Positions 18,184-27,336 of a stretch of 64,000 nt of DNA are shown here, piece after piece (the stretch's first letter is position 1; each line of letters opens with the position of its first letter). Below the pieces are notes generated by a model. It was given only the letters and a program-made list of their open reading frames with translations. It searched no databases and was not told the origin of the DNA. The stretch comes from Polaromonas sp. Its GTDB lineage: Bacteria; Pseudomonadota; Gammaproteobacteria; Burkholderiales; Burkholderiaceae_C. The position numbers were made by a program, and so were the translations under genes. The stretch spans positions 1 to 64,000 of the forward strand of contig JAAFJR010000007.1 of NCBI GenBank assembly GCA_013298945.1, in the 5' to 3' direction.

Positions 18184-19419
18184 TCACCCTGGACGTTTCA
18201 TTTGGCAGCTGGTTGGTGTGCTAGAAATGTATGGCTCTAATTGTTTGATTGGCACAAACGTGTAACCCGTATTTTCTACGCTGTAAGCATTTTTCTTATC
18301 CACTTTTTGCCATTTGGTGATGAACATGCTTTGCTGCAACTGGTGATCGGTTTTACGCATTTGCACCTCCCCTGCATAGCTAGGTACTGACAAGCCTTCC
18401 AAAGCAGCAGCCACTTTGACAGGATTGGTCGACTTTGCTTTTGCAATCGCAGCGCCCATCAAGTTGATACCATTAAGCGTTGCGAATGTGTAATAGTCAT
18501 CGTTGAATTTCTTTTTGAATTCCGCACCCATAACACCTAAATCGCCAGAGTGATTAGAGTGGCCATAAGCCACTACGTACACCTCACTATCGCCACCCGC
18601 AGCTAACGCTGTCGGCGTACCAGTGACACCCGCATAGTAAGTGTACATAGGCACTTTCAAACCAGCATCGTTCATTGCTTTGACAAGCAACGTTAAATCC
18701 GCTCCCCAGTTGCCCGTGACAATTGAATCAGCACCTGATTGTTTGATCTTTGCTACATACGGTGCAAAATCTTTAACTTGTCCAATGGGGTGTAAATCTT
18801 CACCCACAACTTTCACATCTGGACGCTTGCGTGCAATATTTTCTTTGAAGTAGCGGGCAACTTGCTGACCGTGTGAGTAGTTTTGATTGATCAAATAAAC
18901 ACTTTTAACTTTTGGCTGATCTTTCATGAATGCCGTCAAAGCTTCCATTTTCATGGTCGTATCGGCATCCAAACGGAAGTGCCAATAATCACACTTTTCG
19001 TTGGTCAGTGCTGGATCAACAGCTGCATAGTTTAAAAACACAACCTCTTTGCCTGGGTTGCGTTCGTTATGCTTAGCAACAGCATCTGACAAAGCCAATG
19101 CTGCTCCCGAACCATTACCTTGTGTGATGTAGCGAAAACCTTGATCGATAGCAGCTTTCAGTGTATTCAAGCTTTCTTGCGGTGAACCTTTGTTATCAAA
19201 TCCTGTAACTTCAAACTTGACGCCTGCTGGGTTCTTTGCACCGCTGAAACGATCAGCAACAAATTGCCAACTCTTCAATTGGTTTTGCCCCACATTAGCG
19301 AATGGGCCAGACAATGGGTCGATAAATGCGATTTTTACTGTTTCACCTTTTTGCGCATAAGCAGCACTAGCACATACAACTGTAGCACAAACTGCAATCG
19401 ATTTGAAATTGAATTTCAT
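18184..19419 (-). CDS. livK: Branched-chain amino acid-type ABC transporter substrate-binding protein
   Basis: A 411-residue periplasmic binding protein of the Leu/Ile/Val-binding (type I) fold. It has an N-terminal signal peptide with cleavage probably after AAYA near residue 22, then KIAFIDPLSGPFANVGQNQ, and a YLINQNYSHGQQ segment near 175. It delivers substrate to LivHM. The ligand is not defined by sequence. Its location among acyl-CoA genes suggests a carboxylate feeding this pathway, which is inference. An 11-bp motif shared with the acyl-CoA ligase upstream region lies 80-90 bp before the start. Confidence 0.9.
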   Translation of the reverse strand: MKFNFKSIAVCATVVCASAAYAQKGETVKIAFIDPLSGPFANVGQNQLKSWQFVADRFSGAKNPAGVKFEVTGFDNKGSPQESLNTLKAAIDQGFRYITQGNGSGAALALSDAVAKHNERNPGKEVVFLNYAAVDPALTNEKCDYWHFRLDADTTMKMEALTAFMKDQPKVKSVYLINQNYSHGQQVARYFKENIARKRPDVKVVGEDLHPIGQVKDFAPYVAKIKQSGADSIVTGNWGADLTLLVKAMNDAGLKVPMYTYYAGVTGTPTALAAGGDSEVYVVAYGHSNHSGDLGVMGAEFKKKFNDDYYTFATLNGINLMGAAIAKAKSTNPVKVAAALEGLSVPSYAGEVQMRKTDHQLQQSMFITKWQKVDKKNAYSVENTGYTFVPIKQLEPYISSTPTSCQMKRPG

Positions 19420-19498
19420 TGCTTAACTCCAGAATTTATTAAAAGATTTCTAAAAAATACAACCCACAGACTACCTGTTTTTTCTAAAATTACTCTCA

Positions 19499-19509
19499 GG
19501 GATTGCCCT
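19499..19509. promoter_or_regulatory. GGGATTGCCCT motif upstream of livK
   Basis: An 11-bp word with inverted AGGG/CCCT half sites. The identical word occurs upstream of the acyl-CoA ligase gene at 21249-21259. It is probably a shared regulator site; the regulator is unknown. Confidence 0.4.
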
Positions 19510-19540
19510 AGAGCTATCACCAATGCGACTAAAAGTACAA

Positions 19541-21187
19541 CTAACTTTGAGGAAGTTTGTAGTCTTTCAAGATTTCGCGTAATTTAGTCTTTAGCATCTT
19601 GCCAGTTGCGCCTAAGGGAATTGCGTCTACAAAAACAACATCATCAGGAATTTGCCATTTAGCAGTTTTTCCTTCATAGAATGCGAGTAATTCCTCACGC
19701 GAGACCTCAGCGCCTGGCTTCTTAACCACCGCAATTATTGGACGCTCATCCCATTTAGGGTGATAGATACCAATACATGCAGCCATCGCAACCGCAGGGT
19801 GCGCAACTGCAATGTTTTCAATATCAATCGAACTGATCCATTCACCACCAGATTTGATAACGTCTTTACTTCGATCAGTGATTTGCATATAGCCATCAGG
19901 GTCAATCGTTGCAACGTCTCCTGTTGGAAACCAGCCGTCAACCAAAGGGCTTTTTGCTGAAGGCTCTTCACTTTGCTTAAAGTACTCAGCCACAATCCAA
20001 GGTCCTTTGACCAGTAAATCACCGAACGCTTTGCCATCATGGGGCAATTCTTTGCCAGCTTCGTCGACGATCTTCATGTCCATGCCATAAATCGCACGAC
20101 CTTGCTTCAAACGAATCTTCATTTGCTCTTCTTTTGAAAGCAGCAGATGCTTGTTTTTCAATGTACAAAGAGTTCCCAGTGGCGACATTTCAGTCATGCC
20201 CCAGGCATGCAAAACGTCAACGCCGTAATCGTCATTAAACGCATTGATCATTGCAGGTGGGCAAGCAGAACCGCCAATCACTGTTCGATTCACCGTGCTA
20301 AAACGCAAGCCATTGGCTTGCATGTGACCGAGCAACATTTGCCAAACCGTTGGCACGCCTGCAGCGAATGTCACTTTTTCTGATTCTAGTAAGTCGTAAA
20401 TAGATTTGCCATCCATAGCTGGACCTGGGAATACCAACTTGCACCCCGTCAATGCCGCACTGTACGGAATCCCCCAAGCATTGACGTGAAACATCGGCAC
20501 TACCGGCAGCACACTATCGCGTGCACTCAAATTCATCACATCCGGTAAAGCCGCAGCATAAGCATGCAAAACAGTGGAGCGATGGCTGTACAACGCAGCC
20601 TTGGGATTGCCCGTTGTACCGCTGGTGTAGCACATGCTAGAAGCCGAGTTTTCATCAAACGCTGGCCATGCGTAACTGCTGCTTTGCTTAGCGAGCCAAG
20701 CCTCGTAACTGATTAAATTGGGTACACCCGTGTCTTGAGGCAACTTGTCGGCATCGCACAACATGACGTAATGTTTGATGGTGGTACAACGCGCGTGCAC
20801 AGCTTGAACAATGGGCAGAAAGCTGGCATCAAAGCACAGGACTTGGTCTTCGGCATGGTTAGCAATCCAAACCACTTGGTCGGGGTGCAAGCGAGGGTTC
20901 AAAGTATGCAGAACACGCCCAGAACCACTGACGCCAAAATAAAGCTCCATATGACGGTAGCCATTCCATGCGAGGGTGGCGATACGGTCACTAAATCCAA
21001 TATGCATGCCGTCTAACGCATTCGCAACTTGGCGAGAACGCGCGGCTAAGTCTTTGTAGGTATAGCGATGAATATCACCCTCTACACGACGCGAAACGAT
21101 TTCACCATCGCTGTGATGACGCTCCGCGAACTCGATCAAACTTGAAATCAGCAACGGCTGATTTTGCATCAAACCCAACATAGTCAT
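19541..21187 (-). CDS. fadD: Long/medium-chain fatty acid-CoA ligase
   Basis: About 548 residues of the ANL adenylating superfamily. The ATP motif [11 protein letters not shown] is near residue 185. The adenylation core ends in [35 protein letters not shown]-type motifs (A7-A8 region near 430), and the C-terminal catalytic Lys is in GATGKMLK. It activates a carboxylic acid to its acyl-CoA, feeding the beta-oxidation enzymes downstream. In-frame ATGs lie at 21196, 21187 and 21181; the GAGG at 21194-21191 is best spaced for the last, so the start is uncertain by a few codons. This is the first gene of the minus-strand block. Confidence 0.9.
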   Translation of the reverse strand: MTMLGLMQNQPLLISSLIEFAERHHSDGEIVSRRVEGDIHRYTYKDLAARSRQVANALDGMHIGFSDRIATLAWNGYRHMELYFGVSGSGRVLHTLNPRLHPDQVVWIANHAEDQVLCFDASFLPIVQAVHARCTTIKHYVMLCDADKLPQDTGVPNLISYEAWLAKQSSSYAWPAFDENSASSMCYTSGTTGNPKAALYSHRSTVLHAYAAALPDVMNLSARDSVLPVVPMFHVNAWGIPYSAALTGCKLVFPGPAMDGKSIYDLLESEKVTFAAGVPTVWQMLLGHMQANGLRFSTVNRTVIGGSACPPAMINAFNDDYGVDVLHAWGMTEMSPLGTLCTLKNKHLLLSKEEQMKIRLKQGRAIYGMDMKIVDEAGKELPHDGKAFGDLLVKGPWIVAEYFKQSEEPSAKSPLVDGWFPTGDVATIDPDGYMQITDRSKDVIKSGGEWISSIDIENIAVAHPAVAMAACIGIYHPKWDERPIIAVVKKPGAEVSREELLAFYEGKTAKWQIPDDVVFVDAIPLGATGKMLKTKLREILKDYKLPQS

Positions 21188-21248
21188 AGTCCTCATTTAC
21201 ATAAATATAAACAATGAGTATGACCTAAGAGCAAGTCAAATATCCTAC

Positions 21249-21259
21249 GGGATTGCCCT
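21249..21259. promoter_or_regulatory. GGGATTGCCCT motif upstream of fadD
   Basis: Identical to the word upstream of livK (19499-19509), here 53-78 bp before the possible starts of the ligase gene. It suggests that the transporter and ligase genes answer to the same regulator. Confidence 0.4.
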
Positions 21260-21288
21260 GATGCTAAATTAAATTTAGTACTTATTTT

Positions 21289-21660
21289 TTAGCGCCAGTG
21301 TCCGCCGCTGTGGTACCAGCCGCGGCCCGGCGCGTTGTACCATCCACCACTGTTCCAAGTACTGTAACCTGCTGGTGGACGCGTCCACACACCAGCACGC
21401 CACACATGACGTCCACCCGACCAATACCAGAGCCCTGGTGTCCATACATAACCAACACCCGGCGATACCGTTACGACTTCGTTGTAAGCTGGAGGTGGCG
21501 CTGTTTGAACGTATTCAACATTCGCGCTGACAGATACACCAGGCTGAACCACCGCCACGCGCGACTGGTAATACGGCGCAGGAGCAACAACACAGCCAGT
21601 GAGGGCAAGGGTTGCTGCAGCTAAACCACTTAAAATTCCTAATTTGCGAAGATGTGACAT
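21289..21660 (-). CDS. Exported YXWGXW-type repeat protein
   Basis: A small secreted protein of about 123 residues. The start at 21660 is set by AAAGGAG 7 bp upstream; an open frame extends to 21705 without such a site. The N-terminus is a signal peptide with a lipobox-like end (LTGCVVAP, Cys about residue 23), so it is probably a lipoprotein. The C-terminal half is rich in Trp, Tyr and Gly (YVWTPGLWYWSGGRHVW and related units), the pattern of the WXXGXW/YXWGXW repeat family of proteobacterial envelope proteins. No enzymatic function is known for the family. Confidence 0.8.
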   Translation of the reverse strand: MSHLRKLGILSGLAAATLALTGCVVAPAPYYQSRVAVVQPGVSVSANVEYVQTAPPPAYNEVVTVSPGVGYVWTPGLWYWSGGRHVWRAGVWTRPPAGYSTWNSGGWYNAPGRGWYHSGGHWR

Positions 21661-21765
21661 AGGGAAACTCCTTTGATGTATCAACATTAACCCAAAATCA
21701 TCCATCTGGGTTGACTTTAGCTAATTCCACTTTGTAAAGATAGATGTAAAAATTCATGACATGAC

Positions 21766-23238
21766 ATGACAATTCAATTACATGGCGTACCCCTGCACCC
21801 GACACAGTTTTCGGTACTTGGCGACGCTTTCCAAACGCGCGTCGTACCACAAGCATTGCCCGCACCCTACTGGGTTTGTCGCAATGCATCGTTGGCGCGA
21901 GAGCTCGGGTTAAGTGACGAATGGATGCGCAGTCACGAAGTGTTGGAAACCCTCACCGGCAGCCACGTTCCCGTTGGTTTGCAACCCACAGCCAGCGTCT
22001 ACAGCGGCCACCAATTTGGTCAATGGGCGGGGCAATTGGGAGATGGGCGGGCGCTAAGTTTGGGAGCTTTAGAAAATGGTGTTGAACTTCAGCTCAAAGG
22101 CACAGGCCGAACGCCCTATTCACGAGGCGGCGATGGCCGCGCGGTGCTGCGCAGCTCGATTCGTGAATTTTTATGCTCCGAAGCCATGCACGGACTAGGT
22201 ATCGCAACGACGCGCGCACTGTGCGTGACGGGTTCAGATGCCCCCATTTACCGCGAAACCTTGGAGTCTGCAGCCGTCGTCACCCGCACCTCGCCCAGTT
22301 TCATTCGATTTGGGCACTTTGAGCACTTTTCGCACAACAATATGCACGCCGAGCTGAAGCAGTTGGCAGATTTCGTCATTGACAACTTCTACTCAGAATG
22401 TCGAGATTCAGCTAACTACGCTGGCAACCCCTACGCTGCGCTTTTGGACGCGGTCAGCCAGCGCACTGCCAAGATGGTCGCCAAATGGCAAGCGGTAGGC
22501 TTTTGCCATGGCGTGATGAACACGGACAACATGAGTATCCTCGGGTTAACCCTAGATTACGGTCCTTTCCAGTTCCTAGACGCTTTCAATCCAGCCCACA
22601 TTTGCAACCATACTGACAGTTTGGGGCGATATGCCTACAACAAACAGCCCAACGTCGCTTACTGGAACTTGTTTTGCTTGGGGCAAGCTTTGCTGCCGCT
22701 GATTGAAGACCAAGAACTGGCTCTCGCCGCGCTGGAACCCTACAAAACCGCCTTTCCAGCCGCTTTGATGACCCAAATGCGCAAAAAACTGGGTTTTGCA
22801 GACCCCGAAAAAGCGTTTGAAGGTGACCGCCAGTTGGTCGAAACTATTCAAAATCTACTCGCCCAAGACAAAGTGGACTACACCCTGTTTTGGCGAAATT
22901 TAAGCCATGTTGCAGCTGGCAAACCTGTAGATTCGGTGCGGGACATGTTCATTGACAGAGCTGCGTTTGATGCATGGATGCTACAATATTCAGAGCTGCT
23001 CAGGCAACAAATACGCCGGCCACAGCCAAATTTAATGCTAAAAATCAACCCAAAATACGTTTTACGCAATTATTTAGGCGAACAAGCCATCGCAAAAGCG
23101 AAACTTAAAGACTTTTCCGAGGTCGAAACCTTGTTAAAACTGGTTCAAGCCCCATTTGATGAGCATCCAGATAGTGAACGATACGCCGGATTACCACCCG
23201 ATTGGGCTGCGGATATTGAAATCAGTTGTTCTTCTTGA
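21766..23238 (+). CDS. selO: Protein adenylyltransferase SelO (YdiU family)
   Basis: A 490-residue pseudokinase-fold enzyme. SelO transfers AMP to Ser, Thr or Tyr of target proteins and is linked to the oxidative stress response. Visible features are [17 protein letters not shown] near residue 80, the [19 protein letters not shown] nucleotide motif near 110-128, [11 protein letters not shown] (catalytic loop, near 247) and the DYGPFQFLD metal-binding motif. It lies just upstream of msrB, which fits a redox-stress role. Residues 404-420 are encoded by a copy of the dispersed repeat, just before the conserved [10 protein letters not shown] segment. It appears to lack the C-terminal selenocysteine/Cys tail of some homologues. 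Confidence 0.92.
   Translation: MTIQLHGVPLHPTQFSVLGDAFQTRVVPQALPAPYWVCRNASLARELGLSDEWMRSHEVLETLTGSHVPVGLQPTASVYSGHQFGQWAGQLGDGRALSLGALENGVELQLKGTGRTPYSRGGDGRAVLRSSIREFLCSEAMHGLGIATTRALCVTGSDAPIYRETLESAAVVTRTSPSFIRFGHFEHFSHNNMHAELKQLADFVIDNFYSECRDSANYAGNPYAALLDAVSQRTAKMVAKWQAVGFCHGVMNTDNMSILGLTLDYGPFQFLDAFNPAHICNHTDSLGRYAYNKQPNVAYWNLFCLGQALLPLIEDQELALAALEPYKTAFPAALMTQMRKKLGFADPEKAFEGDRQLVETIQNLLAQDKVDYTLFWRNLSHVAAGKPVDSVRDMFIDRAAFDAWMLQYSELLRQQIRRPQPNLMLKINPKYVLRNYLGEQAIAKAKLKDFSEVETLLKLVQAPFDEHPDSERYAGLPPDWAADIEISCSS
22980..23027 (+). repeat. Dispersed element inside selO
   Basis: Sense orientation, in the second possible frame, encoding [12 protein letters not shown]. Both stops that this frame would meet in the consensus are changed: TAG is GAG and TAA is CAA. 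Confidence 0.8.
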
Positions 23239-23254
23239 TATTTAAAGGACTGTT

Positions 23255-23677
23255 ATGACCTACCCGATCCAAAAAACCGAAGCCGAATGGAAAGCTCTAC
23301 TGTCTGAACGCCAAAAAGCAGGCGAAGCCGAAGCTTTGGCCTTCGACGTAACCCGCCACGAAGCCACTGAGCGCGCATTCACTGGCAAATATGCAGACAA
23401 CAAACAAAGCGGCATTTATAGCTGTGTCTGCTGCGGCAAAGACTTGTTTGACTCTGCGACCAAGTACGATAGCGGTACCGGCTGGCCCAGCTACTACGCA
23501 CCGTTGAACGATGCGGCTGTCGGCACAAAAGTAGACGGTTTGATGTGGATGAAACGCACCGAAGTGCATTGTGCCGACTGCGGCGCGCACTTGGGTCACG
23601 TTTTCCCAGACGGCCCAGCGCCCACGGGGAAGCGCTATTGCATGAATTCTGCGTCGCTGGACTTCAAGCCACGTTGA
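23255..23677 (+). CDS. msrB: Peptide-methionine (R)-S-oxide reductase MsrB
   Basis: A 140-residue MsrB, which reduces the R form of methionine sulfoxide in proteins. Two zinc CxxC pairs are visible (CVCC near residue 49 and CADC near 108). GTGWPSYY, the GHVFPDGP loop and the catalytic Cys in RYCMNSASL are in family order. AAAGGA precedes the ATG. It lies 16 bp after selO, so the two are probably co-transcribed as a repair and stress unit. No signal peptide, so cytoplasmic. Confidence 0.95.
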   Translation: MTYPIQKTEAEWKALLSERQKAGEAEALAFDVTRHEATERAFTGKYADNKQSGIYSCVCCGKDLFDSATKYDSGTGWPSYYAPLNDAAVGTKVDGLMWMKRTEVHCADCGAHLGHVFPDGPAPTGKRYCMNSASLDFKPR

Positions 23678-23724
23678 ATATCAACCCAGTTATAAAGCAA
23701 TAAATAAAACGATAATCCAAGGAT

Positions 23725-24267
23725 ATGAAGCAAATACTCGATTTTTTACCCATTGCGCTGTTTTTCATCGCCTACAAAACCTACGACATCTACACCGCCA
23801 CCGCGGTCATCATGGCTGCCACCGTCGTGCAAATGGCTATTTTGTACAAGTTGGACGGGAAATTGGCCACCATGCACAAAGTGACCTTGGCCTTGGTTTT
23901 AGGCTTTGGCGCGATGACCTTGGGCTTCCACGATGAGCGCTTCATCAAAATCAAACCCACTGTGCTGTACACCTTCATGGCATTAGCCTTAGGTATTGCG
24001 CTATGGGTTTACAAAAAGAACTTCCTCAAAACCATGCTGGGCGCGCAGATGACGCTGCCCGAACCCGTTTGGCGCAATTTAACAGTTGCTTGGGTGGTTT
24101 ACAGCTTGGCGATGGCTGCTTTGAATGCTTATGTAGCCTACTTTTACACGACCGAGCAATGGGTCAACTTCAAGGTTTGGGGCTATGCGTTCCCGCTGGT
24201 TTTCATAGTGGCACAGGGCATCTACATTGCCAAATACTTGCAACCCAAAGATGGCGAAGTTAGCTAA
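23725..24267 (+). CDS. yciB: Inner-membrane-spanning protein YciB (septation protein A)
   Basis: A 180-residue membrane protein with five to six hydrophobic segments and the family start ([18 protein letters not shown]). YciB (IspZ) is a conserved proteobacterial inner-membrane protein connected with septation and envelope maintenance. An AAGGAT ribosome site precedes the ATG. The order msrB-yciB-bolA-ppiC is common in betaproteobacteria, which supports the call. Confidence 0.92.
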   Translation: MKQILDFLPIALFFIAYKTYDIYTATAVIMAATVVQMAILYKLDGKLATMHKVTLALVLGFGAMTLGFHDERFIKIKPTVLYTFMALALGIALWVYKKNFLKTMLGAQMTLPEPVWRNLTVAWVVYSLAMAALNAYVAYFYTTEQWVNFKVWGYAFPLVFIVAQGIYIAKYLQPKDGEVS

Positions 24268-24273
24268 ATTGAT

Positions 24274-24567
24274 ATGCACGCTGCGCTAAAAATCAACGCT
24301 GAGAATTTGACGACCCGCCTGACTGAGCGACTCACCCCCACGCACCTTGTTGTGCTGGACGAAAGCGCGGCACATGCTGGGCATGTTGGCTCAAACGGGA
24401 CGGATTTTGGTACGCATTTCAGGGTGCAGATTGCTTCACCTTTCTTTACAAGCCAAAGCCGCGTGGCCTGTCACCGGCTTGTGTATGATGCAGTGCAAGA
24501 TTTCATAGACCAAGGCTTGCATGCTTTGGCGATTGAAGTTGTCAAACCGACACTACTAACGACATAA
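24274..24567 (+). CDS. bolA: BolA family protein
   Basis: A 97-residue BolA-like protein. The core has HLVVLDESAAHAGH near residue 24, HFRVQIASPFF, and SRVACHRLVYDAVQDFI with the conserved His of the family, then a C-terminal HALAIEVV strand. BolA proteins bind monothiol glutaredoxins and handle Fe-S clusters; some act as transcription factors. It begins 7 bp after yciB and is probably in the same transcript. Confidence 0.9.
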   Translation: MHAALKINAENLTTRLTERLTPTHLVVLDESAAHAGHVGSNGTDFGTHFRVQIASPFFTSQSRVACHRLVYDAVQDFIDQGLHALAIEVVKPTLLTT

Positions 24568-24581
24568 AACTACACCAAATC

Positions 24582-24628
24582 ACTATCTTTTTTATAGCTG
24601 CTTAGGCAATAAATACGCCGGCTACAGC
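24582..24628 (+). repeat. Dispersed element, intergenic copy (bolA-ppiC gap)
   Basis: A near-consensus copy: TATAGCTGCTTAGGCAAT continuing to AAATACGCCGGCTACAGC. It keeps the TAG and TAA triplets that are lost in coding copies. It lies 68 bp before the isomerase gene. Confidence 0.9.
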
Positions 24629-24695
24629 GATTTTTACTATAAATTCAACGTTTTTAATTTACCTTTTACCGATTTACTCTTTTTCTAGGAATTTT

Positions 24696-25487
24696 ATGAA
24701 AAAAAATGTACAAAAACACATGCTCTCAGCCGCAGTCAGCGCTATTTTGCTGATTTCTAACGCTGCCATAGCGCAAAACGTCGCCATCGTGAACGGCAAA
24801 GCTGTGCCGAACGCTCGCGTTGAAGCCTTGGCTGCTGAAGTTGCCAAATCTGGCCGCCCTGTGACGCCTGAAGTCAAAGCACAAATCAAAGACGAGGTGA
24901 TTGCTCGTGAAGTTTTCATCCAGGAAGCTGAAAAACGCGGTTTGGCAGCGACAGACGACTTCAAAGCACAAATGGAACTAGCTCGCCAAACGATTTTGAT
25001 TCGCCAATTGTTTGCCGATTTCCAGAAAAACAATGCAGTTTCAGAAGCTGACTTGAAAGCAGAATACGACAAATTTGCAGCGGCAAACGGCGGTAAAGAA
25101 TTCAAAGCGCGCCACATCTTGGTAGAAAAAGAAGCTGAAGCCAAAGGTGTGATGGACAGCTTGAAAAAAGGTCAAAAATTTGAAGATTTAGCGAAAAAAC
25201 TCAGCAAAGACGCTGGCTCTGGCGCAAAAGGTGGCGATTTGGATTGGGCCAACCCAAGCAACTACGTGCCTGAATTTGCAGAAGCCTTGCTCAAATTGAA
25301 CAAAGGCCAAACTTCAGCCGCACCTGTGAAGTCGCAGTTTGGCTACCACATCATCCGCGTGGATGACATTCGTACAGCACAGTTGCCTAAGTTTGAAGAA
25401 GTTAAACCACAAATTTCGCAGCAACTCACCCAGCAAAAACTAGCAAAATTCCAAGAAGATTTGCGTGCTAAAGCCAAGATTGAGTAA
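24696..25487 (+). CDS. Exported parvulin-type peptidyl-prolyl isomerase
   Basis: A 263-residue periplasmic foldase of the PpiC/PrsA/SurA group. It has a signal peptide (cleavage after AAIA near residue 26), an N-terminal helical chaperone part (about 27-120) and one PpiC rotamase domain (about 130-225, with ARHILVEKE, GGDLDWANPSNYVPEFAEAL and SQFGYHIIRV). It would catalyse cis-trans proline isomerisation and assist folding of exported proteins. AGGA lies upstream of the ATG. The yciB-bolA-ppiC order recurs in related bacteria. Confidence 0.92.
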   Translation: MKKNVQKHMLSAAVSAILLISNAAIAQNVAIVNGKAVPNARVEALAAEVAKSGRPVTPEVKAQIKDEVIAREVFIQEAEKRGLAATDDFKAQMELARQTILIRQLFADFQKNNAVSEADLKAEYDKFAAANGGKEFKARHILVEKEAEAKGVMDSLKKGQKFEDLAKKLSKDAGSGAKGGDLDWANPSNYVPEFAEALLKLNKGQTSAAPVKSQFGYHIIRVDDIRTAQLPKFEEVKPQISQQLTQQKLAKFQEDLRAKAKIE

Positions 25488-25538
25488 ATTTTATTTGTAT
25501 CTCATACGTTTCATGGGTCTCTGTTTAAAAGCGCAGGC

Positions 25539-26360
25539 ATGATTGTTCTTTTATCGCCAGCCAAGTCGCTGAACTATGCGCCACTGGCTGAGCAAGCCAG
25601 ACATTTAGCCGGCTTGACGCACACCTTGCCGCATTTTGTGCAGCAACCGCCCAAATTGGTGGCTGCTGCACGGAAGTTGTCGGCGAAAAAGCTTTCAGAG
25701 TTGATGGATATCAGCGACGACTTGGCAAAACTCAATGTTTCTCGCTTCAAATCTTGGCAACCTGAATACACAACTGAGAACGCGAAACAAGCCGTATTAG
25801 CGTTTGACGGCGATGTTTACACGGGCCTACAAGCTGCCACGCTGAGCGTGGATGACCTGAACTGGGCACAAACGCATCTGGGCATGCTCAGCGGTTTGTA
25901 TGGTGTGCTGCGGCCTTTGGATTTGATGCAACCGTATCGTCTGGAAATGGGGTCTGCATTAGTCACAAGCTCAACCACAAAAACTGGCAAAACTGAACAC
26001 AAGAATTTGTACGGCTTTTGGGGTGTGCAAATCACCGAGCATTTGAATGAGCGGCTGGCGCAGACTAAAAGCGATGTCGTCGTGAATCTCGCATCACAAG
26101 AGTATTTCAAATCTGTCAAAACTGATGCCTTGAAAGCCCGCGTGATTGAGTGCGTTTTTGAAGACGAAAAGAACGGCACGTTCAAAGTCATCAGCTTCTT
26201 TGCCAAACAAGCGCGCGGCTTGATGGTGCGTTACATTATTTTGAACCGCATCACCACGCCGGCTAAGCTGAAGAAGTTCAATCTAGCGGGTTACGCTTTC
26301 GCTGCAGACGCATCGACGGATGATCGTTTGGTTTTTCAACGTCAATCTCCTGCAAACTAA
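25539..26360 (+). CDS. yaaA: Peroxide stress protein YaaA
   Basis: A 273-residue protein of the YaaA/DUF328 family, starting with the family signature LLSPAKSLN. Further conserved blocks are VLAFDGDVYTGLQA near residue 88, LSGLYGVLRPLDLMQPYRLEMG near 117 and NLASQEYFKSV near 186. E. coli YaaA lowers free iron during hydrogen peroxide stress and binds DNA. It follows ppiC by 51 bp. Together with SelO and MsrB it makes this stretch rich in oxidative-stress genes. Confidence 0.93.
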   Translation: MIVLLSPAKSLNYAPLAEQARHLAGLTHTLPHFVQQPPKLVAAARKLSAKKLSELMDISDDLAKLNVSRFKSWQPEYTTENAKQAVLAFDGDVYTGLQAATLSVDDLNWAQTHLGMLSGLYGVLRPLDLMQPYRLEMGSALVTSSTTKTGKTEHKNLYGFWGVQITEHLNERLAQTKSDVVVNLASQEYFKSVKTDALKARVIECVFEDEKNGTFKVISFFAKQARGLMVRYIILNRITTPAKLKKFNLAGYAFAADASTDDRLVFQRQSPAN

Positions 26361-26390
26361 TACCTCTTTTAAATACAGTCTAAATTGGCG

Positions 26391-26435
26391 TCTAGCCGGC
26401 GTATTTATTGCCTAAATAGCTATGAAAATAAGAGC
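26391..26435 (-). repeat. Dispersed element supplying the start codon of the next gene
   Basis: Antisense to the hydrolase gene. The inverted-repeat half (26419-26435) contains the ATG at 26422 and the following codons. No Shine-Dalgarno sequence is visible within it. Confidence 0.85.
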
Positions 26436-27321
26436 AAATAAGATTGATATTGAAGTCGAAGACACTGGCCCTTTGCCGCTTGGTAAAAACGGTGAAGCGC
26501 GTCCTGTGGTGCTGCTCATCATGGGCTTGGGCATGCAACTGGTTGCTTGGCCGCCAGCACTGGTGCTGGCTTTGATGGAAGCCGGCTACCGCGTGGTTCG
26601 GCACGACAACCGCGATATAGGTAAAAGTCAAAAATTCGACAACTTAGGTCATCCAAATTTGATTTGGACGAGTCTGAAGCACAAACTTGGCCTCAGTATC
26701 ACCTCACCCTACAGTTTGCATGACATGGCGCTGGATGCGATTGGCGTGCTGGATGCCTTGAAAATTAACCAAGCCCACATCGTCGGCGTCAGTATGGGCG
26801 GCATGATCGCGCAGCGCGTGGCGATTGCTGCGCCCGCCCGTGTGCTGAGTTTGACCAGCATCATGAGCTCCAGCGGCGCGCGTGGACTGCCGCAGGCGCA
26901 GTCAAAAGTGCTTGGCACTTTGCTTAGTCGTCCCAAAAGCAACTCAGACAGCGACGTTGCAGACCATTACGTCAAACTTTTCAAAGTCATTGGCAGCCCG
27001 GATTTTCCGATTGATGCCGCAGAATCTCGTGAACGTATTTTGGAAGGCATACGCCGCAACTTTCACCCTGCTGGCACATTGCGCCAAATGGTGGCGATTG
27101 CGGCTGATGCCAAGCGTCCTGCCGAATTGGCCAAAATCACCTGCCCGACACTGGTGATTCATGGCAAAGTCGACCCACTCGTACCCTATGCCAATGGTGT
27201 TGACACTGCTAAGCGCATCAAAGGTGCCAATTTAGTAGGCATAGAGGGCATGGGGCACGATTTGCCACCTGGCGTGGTGACGCGCATCACGACTTTGTTG
27301 CTGCCGTTTTTGGCTAGCTAG
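26422..27321 (+). CDS. Alpha/beta hydrolase
   Basis: A 299-residue alpha/beta hydrolase. It has an N-terminal LLIMGLGMQL oxyanion region, the nucleophile elbow GVSMGG (Ser near residue 123), an Asp in KVDPLVP and the catalytic His in GMGHDLP. These are the classical triad positions, so it is probably an esterase or a related hydrolase; the substrate is unknown. Family alignments suggest the ATG at 26422 is right. That ATG lies inside a dispersed repeat and lacks a ribosome site, so translation may depend on the upstream message or be weak. Confidence 0.87.
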   Translation: MKIRANKIDIEVEDTGPLPLGKNGEARPVVLLIMGLGMQLVAWPPALVLALMEAGYRVVRHDNRDIGKSQKFDNLGHPNLIWTSLKHKLGLSITSPYSLHDMALDAIGVLDALKINQAHIVGVSMGGMIAQRVAIAAPARVLSLTSIMSSSGARGLPQAQSKVLGTLLSRPKSNSDSDVADHYVKLFKVIGSPDFPIDAAESRERILEGIRRNFHPAGTLRQMVAIAADAKRPAELAKITCPTLVIHGKVDPLVPYANGVDTAKRIKGANLVGIEGMGHDLPPGVVTRITTLLLPFLAS

Positions 27322-27336
27322 AGCAAAATAAACGTT

